IMG/VR virus record: IMGVR_UViG_3300042502_000163
Location: 1 to 29,389 of that record
DNA length: 29,389 nucleotides
Strand: one strand, 5' to 3'
From: a virus
Numbering within the stretch: the stretch's first letter is position 1; each line of letters opens with the position of its first letter. Below, one piece after another: positions 14,149-20,916 of the stretch. The notes under the pieces are model-generated. The model saw only the letters and a list, made by a program, of their open reading frames with translations, made no database searches and was not told the origin of the DNA. The position numbers were made by a program, and so were the translations under genes.

Positions 14149-14381
14149 TAATTATAGAACTATTTGAAGACTTTGCTAAGGTCTTAGTAAACGGTAAAGA
14201 GTTTGATATTGCAATCCATCAGCCATCACAGGAAATCATTTTAGACATCAATTTTCTACGTGAGTTTAAAAACTTTGATGACATGAATGAATGCGATGAA
14301 TGTGAACAAGGATGGTACGATGATGGCGAAGGAGACGAAAGCCATTTTGTTAAATGTGAATGTCAACCTAAAATTAAGTAA
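14145..14381 (+). CDS. small early protein with Cys-rich zinc-ribbon-like end
   Basis: The 78 aa protein has an N-terminal beta-rich part (MIIIELFEDFAKVLVNGKEF). Its end, at about residues 49-74, carries CDEC, GWYDDGEGDE and CEC, and could bind zinc. The CxxC/CxC spacing resembles a small zinc ribbon or a DnaJ-type cysteine pair (CxxCxGxG-like). It might be a nucleic-acid or protein-binding adaptor. It overlaps the preceding gene by four bases. The role is unknown. Confidence 0.65.
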   Translation: MIIIELFEDFAKVLVNGKEFDIAIHQPSQEIILDINFLREFKNFDDMNECDECEQGWYDDGEGDESHFVKCECQPKIK

Positions 14382-14382
14382 A

Positions 14383-14550
14383 ATGAAAGCACTAAACACT
14401 TGGCTAAATAAAAACGTAAAGCCACAAACAAAAGAAAACGTTTACATACCAGCTTTAAGCGTAAACGATGCAGACAGAAAGCGATTCTTTACTACGTACA
14501 ATGTAGAATTAATGCAGTCAATAAGAGAAGTAAAATTAAAAAATAGTTAA
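14383..14550 (+). CDS. very small early protein, function unknown
   Basis: A 55 aa protein from ATG 14383, one base after the preceding stop. An earlier in-frame start at 14287 lies wholly inside the previous gene and would give an unusual Asn/Met/Val-rich leader, so it is rejected. The protein is basic and has no recognisable motif. It is translated from the same early transcript as its neighbours. Confidence 0.5.
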   Translation: MKALNTWLNKNVKPQTKENVYIPALSVNDADRKRFFTTYNVELMQSIREVKLKNS

Positions 14551-14551
14551 G

Positions 14552-14962
14552 ATGAGCAGAAGAACACAAATAACAGAAAAACAAGCATTAATTATAATGC
14601 ATAATTATAGAAAAGGTATTAATTCAGTAGAAACAGCAAATTATATTGGATGTTCACAATCACTTATTTCAATATTTGTAAAGGCTTTTAATGGAAATAA
14701 AAAGCAACTAGATAAATTAGGTAAAGAACATTCAGATTTAATAATGAGAATAAGTCCATTTTATAAATCAAAACAATCAACAGACAAAATAGTAGAAAGC
14801 GTTATAAACCAATTTAAGCAACGCTCAGAAGTAGGAATAAATAAATACGGAACTACACTAGACAGAAACGATTTAAGCACCTTAGAATGGATTGAACACG
14901 CTAAACAGGAAGCAATGGATTTTATCCTTTATTTAGAACGATTAAAACAAGAATTGAAATGA
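14552..14962 (+). CDS. HTH domain fused to a MazG-like NTP pyrophosphohydrolase domain
   Basis: In the 136 aa protein residues about 7-45 form a helix-turn-helix (TEKQALIIMHNYRKG, then SVETANYIGCSQSLIS). Residues about 80-135 resemble the all-alpha NTP pyrophosphohydrolase (MazG/dUTPase-like) group: INQFKQRSEVGINKYGTTL, DLSTLEWIEHAKQEAMDFILYLERL. Glu120 and Asp123 (EAMD) fit the ExxD metal motif of that group. The second domain may remove dNTPs or alarmones, and the HTH may bind DNA such as the TACGTA sites, making it a possible early regulator. The 5' half is distinctly A+T-rich. The fusion is clear; both activities are inferred. Confidence 0.6.
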   Translation: MSRRTQITEKQALIIMHNYRKGINSVETANYIGCSQSLISIFVKAFNGNKKQLDKLGKEHSDLIMRISPFYKSKQSTDKIVESVINQFKQRSEVGINKYGTTLDRNDLSTLEWIEHAKQEAMDFILYLERLKQELK

Positions 14963-15207
14963 CAAAAGAACAGTTTGAAATGACCTTAATTTTATCCATC
15001 TTACCATCGTGTGCGGATAAGTTAGAACAGTTTCCATTTAGACAAATAGCAAAGATGAGACAAAACGAAGTAGTAAACGCTATCCGAAAACAAGATAAGC
15101 TATACATGAACACAGGGAACATAGAAATCTTTGAACAACAGTTAAACATACAAAGAGCATTCCTTCAATGGATTGATGAAGCATATAAAAACACATTAGA
15201 ATCATGA
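14959..15207 (+). CDS. small early protein, function unknown
   Basis: An 82 aa helical protein starting MTKEQFEMTLILSILPSC. A charged mid part (KMRQNEVVNAIRKQD) is followed by an amphipathic helix with QQLNIQRAFLQWIDEA. There is no membrane, signal or metal motif. It overlaps both neighbours by four bases, so it belongs to the early operon. Its family is not recognised. Confidence 0.6.
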   Translation: MTKEQFEMTLILSILPSCADKLEQFPFRQIAKMRQNEVVNAIRKQDKLYMNTGNIEIFEQQLNIQRAFLQWIDEAYKNTLES

Positions 15208-15584
15208 AAGCAAATGAATTAAGAATTGGTAATTATGTATTTGATAGGTATAAAATAACACAAGTTGATAAATATTTTTATCAGAGTGCAGAATGTTTTT
15301 GGACTAATGAATTCAAACCAATCCCATTAACAGAACATTGGTTGTTTAGATTTGGGTTTGAGAAAAACATAGATTATGAACAAGAGATAAATGAATACGG
15401 TAAATTATCAGAGTCAAATGGTAGAAGAGGTGTTGGGTTATATCTACATGAAGGAGAATGGTTTGTAACATTTAGAGAAGATGTCGGTTGTGGATGGTGT
15501 GAATTAAACGAAATTGAATATGTACACCAACTACAAAACCTATACTTTGCATTAACTAACGATGAACTAACAATAAAATCATGA
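15204..15584 (+). CDS. conserved-type phage protein (KANELRIGNYV...YVHQLQNLYFALT)
   Basis: The 126 aa protein starts MKANELRIGNYVFDR and ends with YVHQLQNLYFALTNDEL, a pairing I have often seen in Bacteroidota phages and prophages. A central PIPLTEHWLFRFGFEK part is also typical. It is probably one beta-rich domain with a terminal helix. No function is known to me. It is A+T-rich and lies in the early operon, overlapping both neighbours. Confidence 0.75.
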   Translation: MKANELRIGNYVFDRYKITQVDKYFYQSAECFWTNEFKPIPLTEHWLFRFGFEKNIDYEQEINEYGKLSESNGRRGVGLYLHEGEWFVTFREDVGCGWCELNEIEYVHQLQNLYFALTNDELTIKS

Positions 15585-15994
15585 CACTAGAAGAACTAAT
15601 AAACGAACTTGATTTAACATCTAAATCTAGAAAGCGTGAAATCGTCTACACTCGCTTAGTTTTATTTCAATATCTAAGAACACAAAAGTTAACGATGTAC
15701 GCAATAGGTAACATTTTCAAAAAAGACCATAGTACAGTTGTTTATGGATTGAAGCAGTACGAAATGCTAGACAAGAACAAAAAACACTATCCAGACTTTG
15801 CACGAATCAAAGACGATGTATTAACAAAGTTAGGATTAACGCCAAAGCTACAACCTAAAGCCGAAGTTAGCTACTTAGAAAGAAAAGTATTAGAGTGCAA
15901 AACGTATTTAGACCTACGAAACATTCAAGAAGAACTAAAAAAAGTAATTTTAGAACGTGAAGAAGAAAAAATATTTACAACGTTTGACATTTAA
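15581..15994 (+). CDS. DnaA domain IV-like DNA-binding protein
   Basis: The 137 aa protein has, at residues about 22-60, a stretch like the C-terminal domain of DnaA: helices in VYTRLVLFQYLRTQKL, then MYAIGNIFKKDHSTVVYGL. Asp49-His50-Ser51-Thr52-Val53 is the DHSTV signature that contacts DnaA boxes. No AAA+ domain precedes it, so it is a free DNA-binding domain. The C-terminal part (about 95-137) is a charged helix. It could mark the phage origin, compete with host DnaA, or regulate transcription. It lies directly before the recombination and replication genes. Confidence 0.7.
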   Translation: MTLEELINELDLTSKSRKREIVYTRLVLFQYLRTQKLTMYAIGNIFKKDHSTVVYGLKQYEMLDKNKKHYPDFARIKDDVLTKLGLTPKLQPKAEVSYLERKVLECKTYLDLRNIQEELKKVILEREEEKIFTTFDI

Positions 15995-16016
15995 TTAACA
16001 AAAATGTTTATATTTG
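15983..16016 (+). promoter_or_regulatory. Bacteroidota-type promoter before the ERF operon
   Basis: TTTG at 15983-15986, a 22-base spacer and TATATTTG at 16009-16016. Transcription would start near 16021, about 20 bases before the ATG at 16042. Confidence 0.65.
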
Positions 16017-16041
16017 CATAAACAAAATAAAAAATAAGAAC

Positions 16042-16572
16042 ATGAAAAATCTATTTAAAGCGTTGGCACAGTTCCAACAAGAAGTACCTGTAATTTTCAA
16101 AGGTAGCACCGCTGGTCAAGGTAACTTTGCTTATCAGTACACAGATTTACCCGCTATTTTTAAAGTTATCAATCCACTATTAGCAAAACATGGTTTAGGA
16201 TTTAGTCAAATTACTGAGTTTAAAGATGGACACGATTACTTAGTAACGATTGTATTCCATATTGAAAGTGGAGAAACGTTAGAAACACGAACACGCTTAA
16301 TGCCTGACGTTGAGTTAAGAGGTCAAAACGTATTCCAATCTTACGGAAGTCAATTAACGTACTTTAGACGCTACGGTATAAGCCAAATCTTAGGGTTAGT
16401 AACTGACAAAGATACAGACGCACAAGGTGAGCAATTAAAGAAAAAGCCTACAATAACGGTAGAACGTTTTGAGAAAGCACTACAAGCGATTCAAGAAGGT
16501 AAAGCTAAAGTAAGCGATTTAGATAAATTCGAGCTTAGCGATGTTCAACAGTCAGCTTTAAAACTATTATAA
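16042..16572 (+). CDS. erf: ERF family single-strand annealing recombinase
   Basis: The 176 aa protein has the ERF core: FAYQYTDLPAIFKVINPLLAKHGL (about 29-52), then LVTIVFHIESGE strands, and the diagnostic YGSQLTYFRRYGISQILGL with GxxxTYxRRY at about 101-112 and following DKDTDA. ERF proteins anneal complementary strands for phage recombination and repair, usually with an exonuclease. Here the next gene is a probable exonuclease overlapping by one base, followed by an SSB-like protein, so 16042-17584 is a complete single-strand recombination set. It starts a unit with its own promoter. Confidence 0.9.
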   Translation: MKNLFKALAQFQQEVPVIFKGSTAGQGNFAYQYTDLPAIFKVINPLLAKHGLGFSQITEFKDGHDYLVTIVFHIESGETLETRTRLMPDVELRGQNVFQSYGSQLTYFRRYGISQILGLVTDKDTDAQGEQLKKKPTITVERFEKALQAIQEGKAKVSDLDKFELSDVQQSALKLL

Positions 16573-17264
16573 TGGAAGATTTACTATTATTTAGAGCATC
16601 GTCTCTAGGGAAGTTAATGACAGAATCTCGGAGTAAATCTGATGTTTTGTCTGAAACTGCTAAAACTTATATTCAAGAGTTATTCAAAGAGCGTGAATAT
16701 GGTATTTATAAAGAGTTTTCAAGCCGTTACACCGACAAAGGTATAGAGAATGAAGACATCGCTATTCAAATGGCTTCAGAGGTCTTAAATTGGGAATTCG
16801 TAGTAAAGAACGAAACGAGATTTAACAACGATTACTTAACGGGCGAGCCTGATATCTTAACGGATTCACTTTTAGCTGACATTAAATGCTCGTGGAATGG
16901 AAGTACTTTTCCGATGTTCGACAAAGAATTAAAGAATAAAGATTATTTTTGGCAGATGCAAGCGTACATGATTCTAACAGGACACGAAGAAGCGGAACTA
17001 GTTTACTGTCTTACAAATACACCTTTTCAAATCGTAGAAGATGAGGTACGTAGAATGCATTGGAAACTTAATCTAATTGATGAGGATTTAGATGTGAGAG
17101 AGGCAGTTCAAGCATCGCATAATTTTGACCATTTACCAGACTCGCTAAGAGTAAAACGTTTTATTATCAAACGAGATAACGAAGCAATCAAAAGAGTAAG
17201 GCAACGTGTAGAAGTAGCACGTGAATATTACGAATCACTAAGAACAATTTTTTTTCTAGCATAA
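16572..17264 (+). CDS. YqaJ/lambda-exo-like PD-(D/E)XK exonuclease
   Basis: The 230 aa protein has the nuclease parts in order: Glu in GIENEDIA (about 59-61), Asp94 in TGEPDILTD, Asp103-x-Lys105 in LADIKCSW, and a Gln helix YFWQMQAYMIL (about 125-134). These match the YqaJ-type viral recombinase nucleases, which resect DNA ends to give single strands for ERF-type annealing. The length is normal. It overlaps erf by one base (taATG), giving a strong operon link. Confidence 0.85.
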   Translation: MEDLLLFRASSLGKLMTESRSKSDVLSETAKTYIQELFKEREYGIYKEFSSRYTDKGIENEDIAIQMASEVLNWEFVVKNETRFNNDYLTGEPDILTDSLLADIKCSWNGSTFPMFDKELKNKDYFWQMQAYMILTGHEEAELVYCLTNTPFQIVEDEVRRMHWKLNLIDEDLDVREAVQASHNFDHLPDSLRVKRFIIKRDNEAIKRVRQRVEVAREYYESLRTIFFLA

Positions 17265-17296
17265 ATAATTTTAATTAACAAATAAAAACAAGTAAA

Positions 17297-17584
17297 ATGA
17301 GTACACTTATCTCAGGTTCTATTGACCTAACAAAAATTGATAAAAGCAAGCTGAAAGATGGCAAGTATTTAAACGTTCAAATATCAATAAACGATACTAC
17401 TGATAACTACGGAAACAACGTAGCAATCACTTTGAATCAAACAAAAGAAGAACGTGAAGCAAAGGAGAAAAAGACGTATCTAGGAAACGCTAAAGTAGTC
17501 TGGACTGATGGAGTTATTAAGACCGCTGACAAAGTAGAAGCTAAAGCTGAAAGCAAAGCAGTAGAAAACGACCTACCATTCTAA
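17297..17584 (+). CDS. ssb: SSB-like single-strand DNA-binding protein
   Basis: The 95 aa protein starts with SGSIDLTKIDKSKLK and a KYLNVQISINDTTDNYGN strand pair, and has YLGNAKVVWTDG. This is a compact OB-fold-like protein of a type common in Bacteroidota phages. The end is acidic, finishing ENDLPF, the SSB-type tail that recruits partners. Its position after the ERF and exonuclease genes fits a role in protecting single-strand DNA. It is shorter than host SSB. The assignment rests on tail, context and strand pattern. Confidence 0.75.
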   Translation: MSTLISGSIDLTKIDKSKLKDGKYLNVQISINDTTDNYGNNVAITLNQTKEEREAKEKKTYLGNAKVVWTDGVIKTADKVEAKAESKAVENDLPF

Positions 17585-17590
17585 ATTAAC

Positions 17591-17644
17591 AAGGGGGTTG
17601 TGTTGGGTTACCTAGCAGTAAAAGTAAAACTTTTGCCCCCTTTT
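17591..17644 (+). terminator. GC-clamped hairpin after the ssb-like gene (terminator or leader structure)
   Basis: GGGGG at 17593-17597 pairs with CCCCC at 17636-17640, flanked by AA/TT. An inner hairpin pairs 17620-17625 with 17629-17634. Four T follow. The long interior makes it an unusual terminator. It may regulate the small gene starting 13 bases later. Confidence 0.5.
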
Positions 17645-17656
17645 AAAACCAATACT

Positions 17657-17866
17657 ATGGAATGTTATAAACTAATTGTATACAAAAATTATAAACCTAT
17701 TTGTTATGTTTTTTCAGCAAAAGATGAAGAACAAAAAATTTCTAAATTGAAAGCGTGGAAAGCTGAAAATATTACACCTTATGACAAGGTAGAACTGTTA
17801 TTTTTAGGAACAATTGAAGAACAAGAAAAGTTAATTACAAATCAAAAAGATTGGTTATTTAGTTAA
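17657..17866 (+). CDS. small protein, function unknown
   Basis: A 69 aa protein from ATG 17657. A GTG start at 17600 would put the GC-clamped hairpin inside the coding region and is less likely. It starts MECYKLIVYKNYKPICYVFSA and continues with a helix rich in Lys and Glu, giving a small alpha/beta shape. It is A+T-rich. A host-type promoter begins inside its 3' end and reads onward. No family is recognised. Confidence 0.55.
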   Translation: MECYKLIVYKNYKPICYVFSAKDEEQKISKLKAWKAENITPYDKVELLFLGTIEEQEKLITNQKDWLFS

Positions 17867-17883
17867 AATAATTCTTATATTTG
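17851..17883 (+). promoter_or_regulatory. Bacteroidota-type promoter for the structured leader RNA
   Basis: TTGG at 17851-17854, 21 bases, then TATATTTG at 17876-17883. Transcription would start near 17887-17890, just at the 5' end of the pseudoknot-like RNA. Confidence 0.65.
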
Positions 17884-17888
17884 CAACG

Positions 17889-17976
17889 CTTCGGTCTGAC
17901 AATAGAAGCAAAAGAAATTAGTTGCCTCGTTAATGAAGTAGAAGTCAGACCCTACGGATTTAATGAGGCTTTTTTT
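17889..17976 (+). ncRNA. pseudoknot-like structured leader or small RNA, unassigned
   Basis: Two interleaved pairings are visible. Stem A: GGTCTGAC (17893-17900) with GTCAGACC (17944-17951), eight perfect pairs. Stem B: GCCTCGTTAA (17924-17933) with TTAATGAGGC (17960-17969), ten pairs with one G-U. The order A, B, A', B' is that of an H-type pseudoknot. A run of seven T follows stem B at 17970-17976. The RNA starts just after a host-type promoter and ends 12 bases before the ATG at 17988. It could be an attenuator, a ligand-sensing leader, or a separate small RNA ending at the T run. I cannot name an Rfam family. Confidence 0.6.
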
Positions 17977-17987
17977 ATACGTAAATT

Positions 17988-18410
17988 ATGGCAGAAAATA
18001 AAAAATCATTTGTTTTATACGCTGATTTAATCAAAAGCATTGAGCATTTAACTAACGAAGAAAAAGGTATTTTGTTTAATCACTTGCTTGAATACGTTAA
18101 CGACATGAATCCAATTCTTACAGACAGACTTGTTTTAACTGCTTGGAAACCAATCGAAATACAACTCAAAAGAGATTTGATTAAGTTTGAAGAAGTGAAA
18201 CATAGCAGAAGCATTTCGGGTAAAGCTGGTGCAGAGAAAAGATGGCAAAAGATAGCAAACGATGGCAAAGGCATTCAAGCTATAGCAAAAATGGCTGTTA
18301 ATGATAATGTTAATGATAATGTAATAAATACAAAAGCGGATGTTATTTCAACCGACCAATGGGGAAATGAAATTGACATTAACGGCTTTCACATAAAAAC
18401 AAAAAAATAA
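17988..18410 (+). CDS. DUF6291-like protein, probable replication accessory
   Basis: The 140 aa protein has an N-terminal part KKSFVLYADLIKSIEHL, EEKGILFNHLLEYVNDMNP and a later FEPIK-like WKPIEIQLKRDLIKFEE, then RSISGKAGAEKRWQK. This matches the DUF6291 type found at the start of phage and plasmid replication proteins in Bacteroidota. The end is basic and contains a small NDNVNDNV repeat. It may bind DNA at initiation or help load the helicase encoded at 20005. It follows the structured leader RNA by 11 bases, so that RNA may control it. Confidence 0.7.
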   Translation: MAENKKSFVLYADLIKSIEHLTNEEKGILFNHLLEYVNDMNPILTDRLVLTAWKPIEIQLKRDLIKFEEVKHSRSISGKAGAEKRWQKIANDGKGIQAIAKMAVNDNVNDNVINTKADVISTDQWGNEIDINGFHIKTKK

Positions 18411-18414
18411 AATT

Positions 18415-19593
18415 ATGAAGACAATAAAATTAGAATCTAAAATTGTCAATGATAAATATACTGAATATGTATACGAATCATTTGACATACAAAATAAAGA
18501 AAATACAATTGTAGAAATACCTATGAATTTTGGTGAATGCAAAACGTTTGATTGGAATATAGGAGTTATTTATGGTGGTTCTGGTACAGGTAAAACTACT
18601 TTATTAAAAGAATTTGGTAAGTTAACTAAAATTGAATTTGATTTTGATAAAGCATTAATATCTAATTTTGATTGGTTAGAACCAAATGAAGCCACAATGT
18701 TATTAAGTTCAATTGGTTTATCTTCTGTACCCACTTGGTTGCGTCCATTTCACACATTAAGTAATGGTGAACAATATAGAGCGGAGTTAGCGTATAAAAT
18801 TGGTAAAGCAAAAGAAAATGAAGTTGTGTTAATCGATGAATATACATCAGTAGTGGATAGAGACGTTGCAAAATCTATGTCTTTTGCACTACAAAAATAT
18901 ATTAAGAAATTTAATAAAAAAATTGTTTTAGCTTCATGTCATTTTGATATCATGGAATGGTTGATGCCAGATTGGACTTATTCACCATTAAAAGGGCGTG
19001 TTGAAAAACACGAATATGCCAGGCGAAACAGACCAACAATTGAACTTTCGATATTTCGATGTAGATATGAAACTTGGAAAATTTTCAAACAACATCATTA
19101 CATGAGTCAAGATTTAAATAAAGCAGCAAAATGTTTTGTTTTATTATTAAATGACAAACCTGTAGGTTTTATAGCTATTTTGCCTTTTCCTCATGGAAAT
19201 ATAAAGAATGGTTTTAGGATATCTAGAGTTGTTGTGTTACCTGATTATCAAGGTTTATCAATTGGTTTCACTATAATTGATTATTTTGCGTCTATTTACA
19301 AAGCAGATAATAAGAATATGTATATAAAAACTTCTAATCCAGCTTTATTTGTAGTAATGGATAAAAATAAACATAAATGGAAATTTACAAATGAAGTAAA
19401 AAAAGAACAATTAAATTCAGAATGGATGTTGAAACAACAAAATTCAGATAAAAGTGGAATGTTAAAAATGAGAAATGCCATAACTAAATCTTTTAAATAT
19501 ATTGGAGAGCCTTCAATTTGTTCTACTGATATAATTACTTTTAATGCTGATGCTTGGAAAGAAGTTGCACAAAATCAAATAAGTTTATTTTAA
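18415..19593 (+). CDS. ABC-type ATPase fused to a GNAT (Mom-like?) acyltransferase domain
   Basis: The 392 aa protein has two domains. Residues about 45-185 are a compact ABC ATPase: Walker A GGSGTGKT (Gly54-Thr61, Lys60), signature LSNGEQYR (115-122), Walker B VVLIDE with Glu142, D-loop VVDRD, and switch His176. No Q-loop is evident. Residues about 205-325 form a GNAT-type domain: KQHHYMS (225-231), FVLLLNDKPVGFIAIL, and the acetyl-CoA motif VVLPDYQGLSIG (273-284, with Ser282 replacing the usual Gly). Phage Mu Mom, which modifies adenine in DNA, is a GNAT-fold protein and also has an HHY-like segment, so DNA modification is a possible role. The gene is markedly A+T-rich compared with its neighbours, suggesting acquisition. 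Target and cofactor are unknown. Confidence 0.75.
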   Translation: MKTIKLESKIVNDKYTEYVYESFDIQNKENTIVEIPMNFGECKTFDWNIGVIYGGSGTGKTTLLKEFGKLTKIEFDFDKALISNFDWLEPNEATMLLSSIGLSSVPTWLRPFHTLSNGEQYRAELAYKIGKAKENEVVLIDEYTSVVDRDVAKSMSFALQKYIKKFNKKIVLASCHFDIMEWLMPDWTYSPLKGRVEKHEYARRNRPTIELSIFRCRYETWKIFKQHHYMSQDLNKAAKCFVLLLNDKPVGFIAILPFPHGNIKNGFRISRVVVLPDYQGLSIGFTIIDYFASIYKADNKNMYIKTSNPALFVVMDKNKHKWKFTNEVKKEQLNSEWMLKQQNSDKSGMLKMRNAITKSFKYIGEPSICSTDIITFNADAWKEVAQNQISLF

Positions 19594-19603
19594 AAAAAAA
19601 ACT

Positions 19604-20008
19604 ATGAAACAGTACAATATTTTAGGAGGTGTTGATATAATTTCTAATTTAGAAGAACATCCACAATTTAAAGAAAAAGTAATTAATCCAGATAAATATT
19701 ACGGAAGCGATTTAAATAAATTAGTTGCTAAAGATTGTAGAAAAGATATGATGGTAATGAATATTGATTTAATCATAAACGACTATAATCAGAATAAATT
19801 AAAAATTGTTGAATCAAAACATTCAAGAGAACAATTAGGCAAGGGTCAACATTTACTATTGAAAAAATTAGCACAAATGGGAATTGATACATACGTGGTT
19901 TATGGAGATGAGCCATATACAAATTCAAGAGTTTATTCTTATAAAACAAATAGAGAAAAAATAATGAATAAACAAGAATTAATTAATTTTTTAAATAATA
20001 CAAAATGA
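19604..20008 (+). CDS. small PD-(D/E)XK (VRR-NUC-like) nuclease
   Basis: In the 134 aa protein Asp55 (MNIDLIIND), Glu70-x-Lys72 (KIVESKH) and Gln82 in a KGQHLLLKKL helix form the core of PD-(D/E)XK nucleases. The GIDTYVVYGD strand follows, as in VRR-NUC and Holliday-resolvase-like proteins. It has no separate DNA-binding domain. It follows the ABC-ATPase/GNAT gene by ten bases and shares its low G+C, so the two probably arrived and act together. It overlaps the helicase-like gene by four bases. Alternatives are a structure-specific nuclease in replication, or a nuclease that targets unmodified DNA. The fold is fairly clear; the role is not. Confidence 0.65.
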   Translation: MKQYNILGGVDIISNLEEHPQFKEKVINPDKYYGSDLNKLVAKDCRKDMMVMNIDLIINDYNQNKLKIVESKHSREQLGKGQHLLLKKLAQMGIDTYVVYGDEPYTNSRVYSYKTNREKIMNKQELINFLNNTK

Positions 20009-20907
20009 TAGTTAACCACAGAAGTAGTGATGAGTTTCTCGAATTATCTAGGTTAGATAAAATACCTCTTGGTTTAGGTCTTGGAATTGATTTGGATATA
20101 AATCTACGATTTAAACGAGCATCGTTTAACATCGTTTTAGGACACGCAAACGTTGGTAAAACCTATTGGGTTCTTTGGTATCTTTTAGCGTTAGCACACA
20201 AGCACAATCTTAAACATCTTATTTATTCAGCTGAGAACTCAGTAAATGGATTGAAACGTAATCTTATTGAGTTGTATGCTGGGTGCAAAATTAAAGACAT
20301 GAAATCTAAACAACTTGAAAACTGCAAAGCATTTATAGAATCTCATTTTGATTTTATTGATGCACAAAAGGCTTGGACTATTGAAGACTTTATGAAAGAA
20401 GTTCAAGTACTAGGTAGTTATGATACATTAATGATTGACCCACATAACTCATTTTTAAAGCCTAAATTTGCAAACGCTCACGAATTAGATTATGAGATGG
20501 CAACGAAGCTAAGATTGTTTGCCAAAAAAACGAATACTTCGATTTATATGTGTACACACGCAGCAACAGAAGCACTTCGTAAGACTCACAAAGATGGAGA
20601 GTTTAACGGTATGCCTCAAGCACCAAACATGGCAGATGCTGAGGGCGGTGGTAAATGGGGAAATAGAGCAGATGATTTTATTGTAATACATAGATACCCA
20701 ATGCACTCAACAATGTGGATGTATACAGAAGTTCACATGAAGAAAATCAAAGAAACTGAGACAGGTGGTAAACCTACAATCTTGACAGAACCGATTTTAT
20801 TTAAATTAGAAAACGGAACGGGTTTTAGTTGTGCTGGTAAGAATCCATTGAAAGATGAAACAAAACAATCTGAATCAATTAAAAACTTTGATAACTTGCC
20901 TTTTTAA
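20005..20907 (+). CDS. SF4 (DnaB/gp4-like) helicase ATPase domain
   Basis: The 300 aa protein has RecA-type parts: Walker A GHANVGKT (46-53), the catalytic Glu77 in LIYSAEN, Walker B TLMIDPHN (Asp145), and a TSIYMCTHAATEALRK segment (about 177-192) like motif H3. The region ADAEGGGKWGNRADDFIVIHRY near 210-231 resembles the DnaB/KaiC/T7 gp4 C-terminal ATPase. The helicase N-terminal domain is missing, so it may be an isolated motor or loader. The end is SIKNFDNLPF, resembling the SSB-type acidic tail. It lies with other replication genes. Confidence 0.75.
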   Translation: MIVNHRSSDEFLELSRLDKIPLGLGLGIDLDINLRFKRASFNIVLGHANVGKTYWVLWYLLALAHKHNLKHLIYSAENSVNGLKRNLIELYAGCKIKDMKSKQLENCKAFIESHFDFIDAQKAWTIEDFMKEVQVLGSYDTLMIDPHNSFLKPKFANAHELDYEMATKLRLFAKKTNTSIYMCTHAATEALRKTHKDGEFNGMPQAPNMADAEGGGKWGNRADDFIVIHRYPMHSTMWMYTEVHMKKIKETETGGKPTILTEPILFKLENGTGFSCAGKNPLKDETKQSESIKNFDNLPF

Positions 20908-20916
20908 ATACGAACT

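Noticed and set aside
15991-17282. Repeated TTTAATTAACAAA at about 15990 and 17270
   Set aside because: Two short A+T-rich copies before erf and the ssb-like gene; too short and too low in complexity to claim a site.
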